NCBI GenBank assembly: GCA_013397115.1
Contig: VWZW01002673.1
Coordinates: 496,001-560,000, forward strand
DNA length: 64,000 nt
Source of the DNA: Edolisoma coerulescens
Taxonomy: Eukaryota; Chordata; Aves; Passeriformes; Campephagidae
Direction: 5' to 3'
Both the position numbers and the translations under genes were made by a program. The notes below the pieces were generated by a model. It saw nothing but the letters and a program-made list of their open reading frames with translations. It did no database searches and had not been told where the DNA came from. Every line of letters starts with the position of its first letter. Position 1 is the first letter of the stretch. Of the stretch, positions 39,401 to 51,400 are shown in pieces.

Positions 39401-42400
39401 TTTCCTGCAGTGAAGTGGAGAATTCAGAAAAAAAGCAGCCATCAATATTTTCTTTGAGCCTTAAAATTTTATGCTTTTCAGGGTTTAAGGCAGACTTCCA
39501 GCTTAATATAGTGATTGCATTAAAGAAAAACATTGTGATGGCCTCTATCTGTACGATGCCTCCAAAGAGGAAAATGTCTTTAGAAAATAGTTATTTTGAT
39601 ACCTAACTGAAAATATACTAATGATTTAAGTAGCATTGTTTATTTTTCATGTTTATTCTGACTTAGGCTGTTTGGACAGCTTTGTGTTTGGTTTGGTGTG
39701 TTTTGTTTTGTACCCGGGCCCTGCAGCAGGCTGGAGGGACTGGGGGTGCCCGCGGTGAGTGTGGCAGCTGAGCTGTGCCCAGCACCCTCTGCCCTGCAGC
39801 CCGGGCAGGTGGCACAGCTCGTGGCCGTGCTCCTGATCTGTCTGCAGAGCCAGTAGCCAGCACTGTATTTAGATCTTGTTCTTGCCAACATGCCATTGAA
39901 ATCCTTCTGATGCAGGGGCTGCCCACAGACTGGCTTCCAAAGCTGTGGTCAGGATGAAGGATCCATAGTTTGGATACTACACTGCGTGAGCAAAAGAATC
40001 TGCAGGAGTTTCCTGGAAAGATAATCCAGTCCTGTTCCTGTCATTCAGCCAAAGGGAAACATGCTGACTCTGTATGAGTCAGGGTGGGTTTTTTATAGGA
40101 GAGTGATGTTGTTTCCAAAGTAATTACATAGCCATTCCACTCCTAGCACCATGGTAGTCAGAGTATATTAGCAGGGGTTTGCAAGCTTTGTACATTTAAA
40201 TGGACACCTTATCCTAGTAATCAGTGTGTTTTTCTGAGTTACTTTTCCCTTGTAAACCTTTGTACTTGTTGATGAGTAGCATAAAGTATTTCTGCTGCTG
40301 TTCAAATTTTCTGCTGATTTTAGAACAGATCCTTTTTTGATTTAAGCATGATTGCAGTAAAATTTCAAGTGGTTCAGTGAAATTGCGGGCTTGTGTTGTA
40401 GTTAGGATATGGATATATGATCCAGAACTGTCTCATGTATAGAGCAAATTTTGAATTTTAAACCGTTATAGCAAAAGCTAAAAATAAATTTTTTTGCTTA
40501 TCATGTAACCAAAAACAACCTCCAGGAAAGATGTCTAAATTAATGTGTTACAGCAAGTCTGTTGTTTGGTACTAAACAAAACTTCCATGGCAGCAAGAGA
40601 TTTTGGGGCCAGTGAAACTTTGATATTTGTTACAATTCTAGTGTGGGGTATTAAAACTGCAGATAGTGGTTTCCATCATACAAGATTAACAAGCTTGAAT
40701 CTTGTTTATAGCTAAAAAGGCAATGATAAGATGTTCCAAAAGGAAATGCCACTGGTAATGCCTGTACATGCAAAGGTTGTATGTGATATATGCTACTGCC
40801 TGTTATTTCCTGGCGTGCATTTCACAATTATCTGTCTGCAGGGACGTTAGAAGCAGCTGGAGCAACAAAGTGAAATACTGAGGATATATGTAGAAATGAA
40901 CCACTCTGATTTGCAGATGTAATATATGTTTATATTATCTTTGTGATACTTTCCTTGTTCAACTGAGAATTGCATCTTTTTATTATGTATAACCTTATGG
41001 TTTTATTCATTTTAGACAAGCTCTATATGGGACCAGGGCAGCTGTACCACGATCTGCAGAACCTTTTACATGACTTGAATGTACTTGGTCAAATTAGTCA
41101 ACTAATAAGCAGCCTTAAAGGAAACTATCAGGTAATAAACAAAGCTGGATTTATTTTTCAAGTTTGTTCTTGTTGTAAAGTAGCATAGTTGTCTCTCCCT
41201 AGGGTCTGTGCAAGATATTCTTCAGTTCTCTCTGCAAAAAGTGGAATAATTTTTACCTCTAGTAATGCGTTTGCTGTTAAGTCTTATAAATAGATTACAG
41301 CTGTCCTTCTAATCTTGTTTTTCTTTATTGTTTTTAAGTGTAGGTGGATACTACAAGTGTCTGCATTTGTTCAGTAGTTGATAAGCTTATATGAAAACAG
41401 AATTACATTTTGATGTTAAGAAATTGGATTCTTGCAGTTAGCCATGGTAGTAGGAGGATGGCTGTTTGGAAGAAGCTCTTGATCCCCATCCAAGCTCATA
41501 ATCCTGGCTTTTGGGGGAAAACTGTACTTAAAACTGAGCATAAACAAAAATATAAAAGGATTTTCAGAAGAATTTTGAAAGTATTTTGCTGTAGCTTTGT
41601 TCACATCCCTTTGATTTAGCTTATATTCTGGCAAACAAATATAGTACTTAACATTTACTTACATACTTAAATAACATTTTGTGAAAATATGTACTCTGAA
41701 GGAAGTTTATGGAAACAGTGCTTTTGGACAAAGCTTCATGAGTGTTAGAAGGTGAATTTCATCTGCATAATTGGGAATATGTATAGGATAGATACACCGT
41801 AAGACGTTCCCCCATTACCATATACAAAACCTTTCTGCCTGCACTGACAGTCAGAGCCAAGTACGCTTTGAAAACTTAAAATTCAGTCATTGTTTCCAGG
41901 TAGATGTGTGTAATATAATTACAAGAATTTTGTTGAGGAATGAGGTCAGCTTCTTTATTTTCCAAAAATACTTAAGTTGTCATAGAATTCTGATGGTGGA
42001 AAGTGTGTGTACTTCTGTCGACTTGTTAGTCTTGATGCTTTGTATCATCCGGGTGTGCTTGTACTCTCTGCAACAGAACACTCACCTTGCAGTGAGTTAT
42101 TATTTCCGCATCTTAAACAGGTTTAGACCACACATCTTTCATGATGGCTCTGTAAACACTTTGACTCAAAGATTTGAGCAAAAGCAGATTTTCAGTATGA
42201 TTTGTAGATGTTTTCACAAGATCTTCTTTAGAAGCAGAATTTGTGGATGCTGGAATAAAGTAAAAGGTTTGTGCATACACCTGATACAAATTTATATTTT
42301 TTAATTTGACAAATTCTTGGGAATGTCATTTGTTGTATCATCGAACTGAGCAATGTGAGATTAAATCTTCAGATTAAGTACATTAGCAAATATTTTACAG

Positions 42401-45400
42401 ATATTTCTGAAATGTGTTTACAAATATGGCTAAATTATCCATGATTAAAATGTGGTCTAATTAAAGCCCATGTGTCATTGTTTGTTATATGCAGGGATCA
42501 CCTTATTATCCTGTTTGCAACAGGCTGGTAGGCTGGTGTTGAATCTTAGTTTTTTTATTTTTTCAGAACTTAAACCAATCTGTAGCCCATGACTGGACCT
42601 CAGGTTTACAAAAACTGATTTTGAAAAAAGAAGATGAAATCAGAGCAGCAGATCGCTGTAGAATTCAGCTGCAGCTCCCGGGAAAACAGGACAAGTCAGT
42701 AGAAATCTTGATTACAAAACTTTCTAAATTGGTTTATGTATTAGATATAGATGTACGAGGAAGGATTTGGGAATCTGTAGCTCTTCCCTCCCTTCTGTCT
42801 CCTTGGTAAGCCCCTGACTTTTCCTCTTATGCCGTAATGCTGGGAGCTTTAATGTTCCAGAGCAGCACTGTGGCTTTTCTCCTGTTCCTCAGCCCAACGT
42901 TCTGGGTGCAAGAAGCAAGAGAGGGACCGAGGCAGTGAGAGCTAATAGGGAGCAGTCACTGTTGTATTCCTTCAGCAGTGAGGGTTTTCCTCTCATAACA
43001 TTTCATCTAAAGTGTAGGAAGAAGGACATATGGCATATCATAGCCTGCACACTTAAATCAGAGCTGAGTCTTTGTCTTATTAGAAAATAGTGAAATTTCA
43101 TCTCGCTCAACATTTATAGCCATGGCTGTATTCATACTCAACGCATTTATAGTGGCTTTTTTTTTTTTTCTGTTTTGCAGGTCTGGGAGGCCAACTTTCT
43201 TTACAGCTGTGTTCAATACATTTACCCCTGCCATCAAACAGTCTTGGATCAACAATTTACAAATGGCTAAACTGGCCCTTGGTAATTCCTAGTTACCCAA
43301 ATTTCCTAACAAGTTAAAATAGTTCTCAATGTACAGTGTAATTTTTTTTGTTTTTATTTTTTGGAGAATGATTTCTCTTTTTTGGTGAAAATTTGTCTGC
43401 AGATGTTTAAAATTGCAATACAGTAAATAGTAGTGATTGTATATCACTACAGAGTAATAACATTGTAGATAAAATGGGGTGTTCATTATGAAGGAATATA
43501 TTTTCTTCAGTATTTTAATGAAGTCTGGTATACATTACTAGTTGTTGCATCTAAATGAACACAAATCTGATCTAAGTTAGAGCAATAAAAAGTATGCTGT
43601 CCTGTGATGTTATAGTTGCCTGTGCTTGCACAGGGGTATAGGTTTCCAAAGACACTTAGACTTTTCAATGCCTAAGTTGAGAAACTTTTAACTTGCTCGA
43701 AAGCAAGTTTCACCAGCGCATGGTCAAATTAGAGTGCTTTTGCGATGTTTCACTGAAGACAAGCACAGTAACAAAAAAGAAGAGAGAGTGGATGTTTCCA
43801 TCATTCCAGGAGGAGGATCCTTATAATTATGATAACTAGCAGTTGGTAGTGATGTTACTTAAACAGGCAGAGAAATGCTGTTCAACAAACAGATTTCGTA
43901 GAGTCTGAGGAGAGGTTTGATGTGTCTTTTCCTCTTTCAATATTCAATTTACAAGATGATCAAGAGACTATCCTTAACATTTTGCTAATGTGGGGTGTTC
44001 TTTTTTTTACATTATCAGTATGTGTGTAATCTACTCAATTGAATTTTTGCTCACAGTTTTATGTTGTCATTTATGCATCTATGGCATAAAAACAGCCTGA
44101 TCTGTATTGAGTAGTTCTAACAGAATTCTTTTCTGTTCCTGTGGAGAGGTGCAAGTGATTATTCAGTGAAAGGATTGTGGAGTGTTTATTGTTTGTTCTT
44201 TCCATTGCAGTGGAGGATAACCTGTTAGGTTGGTTCTGCATAGAAGATGATGGGAATCAAATCAAAAAGGAGAAACATCCTCTGCTTGTTAGGCACATGC
44301 CAGTGATGATGGCCAAGCAGCAGGAGTTTAAGGTGAATGGAATTTTGATATGAGATTACAGTTAGGGTTTTTTGTGTGATATAATTTCTAAAGAATACCA
44401 TATTGTAAATACATCTATTAGTTCACATCCATTAGTTCTCTTGAGTTGCTATCTTGGTTTTAGATCATTAGCAATTAAAGGTCCAGAACGGTCACAGGAA
44501 TGCAAAATGCTTCAATCTTTGAGGCACTAAGCATAATGTTTATTTTTACATAGTATGACATTCACTTTCATATGTAAGTGAATCACTCAGTGTAAACAGA
44601 GCTGAGATTTCCAGGAGTGTGTTTGGGGCTTAGAAATAACCTAAAGCTTACAAAGGGCAGGAATCTGATCTCCATGAAAGCTCTCCTTCCCTGGTGTAAC
44701 TACGTTAAATCCTCCTCAAATTTCTGATTTTTATTAGGGCACAGAGAACAATATTTTAAAATTTTCTTTTAAAATTATGTTTTATGGAATCTTATGTAGA
44801 ATGTCATATTATGAACAATCATATAGAAATTATCTTAATGGTTCATTTGCTAAAGTAATGTGTCACTTTGAAGTCCTGTTGACCACTGACTTTAATGATG
44901 AAAATAAGTACAACACCAAAGCAATAGATGGAAGGGAAGAGTGCTGGATGCTATTTTTCCAATGCGTCAACAGGATTTCTTATTGACCATCAGTCAGTAA
45001 GTCTTGTGCAAAAACAGTAATGGAAATAAAATTGTGTATGTGTGGATAGAATCCCAGTGTTAAGTTAACGTCATTGCATGGGTGCTGCTTAAAGAGGTGA
45101 GTCTGCAGGCCCTCGTTGCTAGCACAGCCTACACGGGAGGGAAGCTCAGCTTCACTCCAGATGTGAGTATACAAGCCTGGATGTTGGGGGAAAATAATTG
45201 GTGATTCAAAATGCAGTAGAAATGTGTAATGGTGCTAAGACAATTTATTCCTATGATACTGGTTTTCAGAGCAGCCAAAGTCTACTGAAACTCTCTGATT
45301 TCCCATACGATCATAGTCATGCTTGTCTTATAAAACAGCTTTTTCTATACTGACTGCTTTCTAAAGTCACCAATGGTGAAATAACCAGCTAATTTAAATT

Positions 45401-48400
45401 TTTTTCAGAAACTTAAATTATGTATGTGTTTCCTTAGAGCTTAGGCATTTTTAAGTCCTAAAAATGCATGCCAGGATCCATGAGGGCCCAGGCTCAACTC
45501 TTGTTATCAAGTTAGAACAGAGTCTTCTTATTTTGAAAGGAAAGGGAAGTCTGTAACCTGTACAGTTGGGTGATGATCTTTGCCTTGGTCACCTCAGGAG
45601 AGCACAGTGTGTGACAGTATTTGCCTGAGCCCTGGGCTAACTGCCAGTTTTGCAGCTCCGAAAGTAATGTGGGTGTGAGCCCAGGTGTCACGCCTGGTTC
45701 TCCCAAGTCCTTGATATTACTAGAAAATATTACTTAAGTATTACTGGTGGTTTTCTGCAGCCTCAGCTGCAGTTTGGGTCTCAGGCCACAGCTCAGGGTG
45801 GGAAGAGAACCTTTGCTTGGGTAATCCTGTTTATTGGTGCTGCTGAGGCTGCCCAGTGGTGTAGGGAGCCATCAGAGCAAGTTTACATCCTAAGCTTCTG
45901 TCAAGATTGAGAGCTGAACTACCAGGGTTTAACTATGGAAAAAAATCATCATTTTTGACTAAGATGCAAAGTGACACAGAGGGGTAGCAAGGAGCCTGGA
46001 AAATATCCAGCATGCAGAGTGTCTTATTTTTCACTAGTGATATATTTCATTGTCACAGCTACTGTGAATTACCACAAGTAGATAGCTTCAGCAGGTGTTA
46101 AAGAGACGTGCTAAGACTAGCACGGATAGCTCTTTTGTTTTTTTCTCTTTTTCTCATCTATTGATATACATTTTTTATCTGTATATAGTGAATTGCTTTG
46201 CTGAAAAATAAATAATGTTTTTTCTGCTAAGGCAAATCACTTCGTAGTGCCTGTTGGCTTCAAGGAGATTTGTAAAATTCTTTGCACTTTGGAAAATTAA
46301 GTTAACTTGGGATTTAGAACTCTAACTTTTGCCTACTTGTTTCTTTTTTTTTTTTTTNTCACTCTTGGGAGGTGATGTTGCCAGGCTATGGGGAAGTTGT
46401 CTAAGTTAATACTGACAGAATTGTCTCTAGTACTACAATATAATCAAAAGGACACTGATGTCTAAGATGAGAATGTTAGTTTGAATTATAGAGAACCTTG
46501 TGTAAAAATGTAATATCACACCTCATTAGAAACCTTTTTATTCTCTACACAGTTATGAATTGCTTTTGTATATTTTTGAAGTGTTTACATAAGCTTTAGG
46601 AAACTGCCATGGATATTAGGGAAATTAGAAATCCATGACAGGTCATAAAAATGTTTTTTTCAGATCCTTGATGCTTGAATGATCTTCAGAGTTGGAATGG
46701 ACTTAAATATAGATCTTGAGTCTGTTGTTGCTTTCAGGTTTTTTTTAAATGGCCTGCATGATAAAATCATGAGTATTGTTATTGATTTACTGACAGTAAC
46801 ATGATGACATGAAATTGGGAGGGAGTCAAGGTCTGAGAGATGATACTATTAGCATTCAAAGTGACTAAGGCACCTGCAGAAATAATTTGCGGGGGGGAGG
46901 GGGAAAAGAAAAATGAAAAGGATGACAGTCAGCAGGACAGACACGTGGTATGCTCAGGGAGAAATTAGGAGTTTCATAAATACAGATTGAAGAGGTGGTT
47001 TAGTAGTTTGTTAAAGTAATTTTTAATAGACCACCAAGGTAAGGATTGGTTAGGAATGTAGTATTGTTACAAAGAGCAGTAATGAATGAGATGTGTAGAA
47101 ACAGGCTTCTGAAGAGGTAACCATGGTGTGGTGCTGCTACCAGCTCTGCTAGAATAGTGTGTTCAGGTGAGAAAACTGCACTCTCAAATATACATATGAG
47201 GCTGATACATCTGCTGGAGAGATGTCAGTGGAAAAAGTGACAATAATAAGTTTAAAAACAAAAAAATTGAAAAAGCAATTGTTTAAAAAGAATTGTATGT
47301 AATTAAGTGATAATGTTAATTTAGCCTAATGAAGAGGAGTCTCGGGCAGGGTCATGACATATATCAGCCTTACATGTAAAAGGACACTGCAGAGAGAGAG
47401 AAGTACCTGGTGTCTGAGAGGAGAGGTAACAGGCTAATGATTACATCAAGGATGGCGTCAGGTTGGGGACTTGGAAAAACTTAATAAAAGTCATGAAGCA
47501 TTTGAGCAGATCAGCAAAAGAGAATTTGTAGTCTTTGGCCTTGAGCGTCTGTAGGGGTAGATGAGGAAAGTGTCGGGAACAATACCCAGGCAGCTGACCC
47601 TGCCCAGGGGGAGCTGGCTGAACTAAACTGACCCCTTGCCTTATGAGATTCTTTGATATCCTTAAATGCTTTAGTTAATTACAAACTAAAATAGACAGAA
47701 ACAGGCATATTTTTTTAATGTGCTAACAGCTCTCTTTTCCTCTCTTTGAAGATTGAATGTGCTGCTTATAATCCTGAGCCATACCTTGCCGGAGAAGCAG
47801 AGTCAGATTCCTGTGCTGCAGAACATGGTTTTCTTTGGGTAAGTGTAATCTTTAAAATCTCAAAGTGGTTGTCTCCTGTTTCTTTCCATTGCTTTTTGTG
47901 ACTCTCAGCAATGTGTAGACATGAAATAAATGTTGGGCTGTTTTTTTCTCTTTGCTTGTTTGTTTAAAGATAAAAGGTTAGCTAGTAATTTGTCCATGTG
48001 ATCTTGCTGGCCTCTGAAGGATGTCAGTTAAGTGTGTGTGATTTGTGCAGCAAATTCCAAATTGGAATGCATTCCAAGGTGCTGAGCACATTCAGAAGGG
48101 AGTTATGTGCTAATTTGTAACAATTGCTGCTAAAACCCATATGAGCTTACACTGTCCTACTGTCTGTTTTCGTATTTTAAGAATGTTTTAGCCACAAATA
48201 ATCTGTTTAAATCTGTATAGGGAAAAAACCTACTCTGCATATTGCTACGACCCCAGATATGCAGATGTTCCAGCAAACAAATGAGGTGGATAGTAGTTGT
48301 TCTTAAAAAAAAAAAGGGAAGCTAATGATTTCAGGAGCCTTTCTAGTTACTACAAACCTGAAATTTTAAGGGAACCCTTGTGCATTCAAAGTTAGAAATA

Positions 48401-51400
48401 ACTTTTCTTAGTGGTCTTTTTCAAGGAGACCCATATAATTTCCTTTTGTCTTTGCCATTTGTAAGCAGTCATTGCAAAAACATGCAAATTAAATCTTTCT
48501 ACTGCTACAAAATATTCTTTCTTTCTCTTTCCTATTTAATTTCATATAAACAGAAGAGTTACTATACAAAAACATGTACTGCACTTGGGTAGATTTTTTT
48601 TTTTTTTTTCATTTTCCCTGATCCCTAAAATGTACAAGTTGGTGGGCATGTTGATGATACTTAGTTCTGGATCAAGGAGAAATTCAGGATACTGTATCAG
48701 CAAGTTTACGAGACTCTTTCTTTTGGGACAGAGCATTTCTTTGTAGACCTGTTACTGTGCAAAGGACAGGCCTCAGCTACGTTACCTGTTTAAAAAGAAC
48801 CTGAGACATTTTAGAACACCAGTTATTAAAATAGCTGTTGCACAGATACTTACAATAATTGCATTATGCAATATATGTACATTTGAGTCAGATATCAGAA
48901 TAGGCCATAATATTATTCCTGCTTTAAAAAAATAATTTGTTTTGTGAGTGTACTAGACAAGTTTGTATATATAATGTTTTGACATCTCTTGTATTTGTGC
49001 TGAATTATTCTCTCATGTCTTAATGCATGAAAACTCATATTTGCACATACAACTTGAGATGTACTCTTCGGTTAACGTTCCAGTCATTCCTTCTTGTACA
49101 TCCTGATCTTCCTGGAGACAGGTATCAGTCGTGGTCTGGTTTTGGTTGTTTTTTTTTATTTTCCTTTTTCCAATTCAGATTGGCAGTTGTACTAATCAGA
49201 TGGGCCAGATTGCAATAGTCTCATTTCAAAGCTCCAGCCCCAAGGTTATTGAGTGCTTCAATGTGGAATCACGGATTCTCTGCATGGTCTACATACCAGA
49301 GGAGGAGAAGCTGAAAGAGCAAAACAAAGCTCCAGACTCTGAAAGTGTTCTTGCAAAAACTTCTAATGTGCCTACTATTTGCCTTGGCATGGAAGAAGGA
49401 AGGTGATTCTTGGTTTTGGTATAATGTGTATGATTTAGTGATTAAGTTTGCTATTCTATAGAAAAATTGTGTAATAAAAAATCTTTACTTTTAAAAAAAG
49501 TATCCAGGTGTTATCCCAGTGGCCTCAATGTAAACTTTCCACTTCAATCAAGTAAAAAATACACTCTACATTATTTATAATTACACCATGTGGTAACTGA
49601 AATTAAAGCAGTGCATCTTTTTGGTGAAAGAGGATTGGTTCATCATACTTGAAAAATATAAATACTACTTTTGTAACAGTACAACATAGTCTTCAGGTAT
49701 TGGAAAATTTCCAGAATGGCATAGAGGAATCCATTAATCATCTGCCCTGTCATATTATGCAGGATTTGTCACATCAATAAATAATATTGCTATTTACTAC
49801 TGATGTGAATTACTTTGCTCTCTTTGAACTGATGGCCTACTGAGCCATCACTTGATTTATATTGAAGGACAAGGCTATATGTTCTAAACGTGTAGGTCAG
49901 TAACCAAACAGATCTTGTTATAGTCAGTGAGGGCATAAGTGTGTTAACTGCATGTGATTTTTGAAGGTGTTTCTAACCAGTATAAATGAAGGAGAACAAA
50001 ATTCTCCAAGGAAAATGCCATTTCTAGAAATCTTTAATTTGATTTAATTCCAGACTTAACAATATTCCTAACATACCCATGGTAACAATCAGTAGGAATT
50101 GTGGAAATTTTAAGTGCAAGCGACATCTGGTAGTGAGTTTTTCTTTTCTTTTCCTTAGTTCTCCAGGTAATAAAAATTTATTTTTTAAACTAATAAAAGC
50201 TTTAGATAGACTCACAATAAGGACTTCAAGCAGAATTTTTATTATGTCTCTTTTTTGAATAACTGTTTCTGCAGACAAGGTAATATGAATGTGTTGTCAT
50301 ATGTCAATGTTAAGTAATTGCAAGCTGTCTATGGAGACATTCTTGAGTGTCAAGAATTGAAGGAGAAAATCCTCTTCCCCCCAATATTTTATTCTAAACT
50401 TCTTTTTGCATATTGTAATAGGAACTATGTAAAGCATAATTTCACAGGTCTTTTTTTTCTTGCTTCTTTATAGCATTTCTATTTACAAAAGTTGCCAAGG
50501 CTCAAAGAAAATTCGACTTCAACACTTCTTCACTCCTGAAAAATCAACTGTTATGAGCTTAACATATAGGTCTCAATATTTGTTTGCTGGCTTGGTAAAT
50601 GGAAACATCTCAGTCTACACAAAAGCAGAAGGTAACATAGTGATATGATTTGATGGCATCCTGAGGAGCTCACATGTCAGTGTATTTTGGCAGAAGTAAT
50701 TTTCCACTGTTATATCTTCTGAAAATTCTGTGTAAAACTGCTGAACTAGGGTTACTGCTCTTTCCGGTATGTCTGAAGAGACTTGTTGTCTCTTTTTGAA
50801 GGATAGTAGGAACTTTCATACTGTTCCCACTTTCACCATACATACATATGAAAACTGATTTTCCCCCTTAGCTTAAACCCAGAAGTCTTCAGTATTGCAA
50901 GAGTCCAGAAATTTATGTGCTAGCAGCAGTATACAGTGTTTTACACAGCACAGTGCTAACTCCTCTCAAGTACCCAGTATTGGTGTTTCTGAAACGCAGA
51001 AATCCCCTATTGGTAGAGATTTCTGTATATCTCATTTAAAATGACAACCCCATTTTTACTGTGCAGATGGAATAAGTCTTTCCTTTGTGTGCAGTTCATG
51101 TATTTCATGGTAGGCCTCCTTTTTCTATTAGCATCGCAGTTGATTGTTTTGTATGTAGCTAAATAATTGGCTAAAATAATTTGAATGAAGGAGAATCCCA
51201 GGCAATTCTTCTGAAACACAGCTGTCTTTTCCAGAGCTGGTTCAGGTGCTTCCAGTACATCTCATTGACTTCCCTGCAGTATTGCATACATATCTAGTGA
51301 TTCAGTTCAAAATCAGTGAGGCTTTGCTCAAGGTTTGAAACCTTAATGTTTTAAGTGAAATGTTAGCACAGAGACTCCTAACCTTGCAAAGTACAGAGCC

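Larger units (their letters stand above)
25268..41015 (+). other. ARHGEF10: ARHGEF10 intron 13 of window (15.7 kb, largest)
   Basis: This large intron lies between two PH-like exons. It contains an antisense CR1 (about 28945-29850), an ERVK-like solo LTR (35179-35543) and two small GC-rich patches (about 36230-36420 and 39710-39870). I looked for further ARHGEF10 exons and none is needed, because exons 13 and 14 join in phase at the known human junction. Scattered open frames, including one of 169 codons (minus, 31829-32338), have no recognised similarity. Confidence 0.8.
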
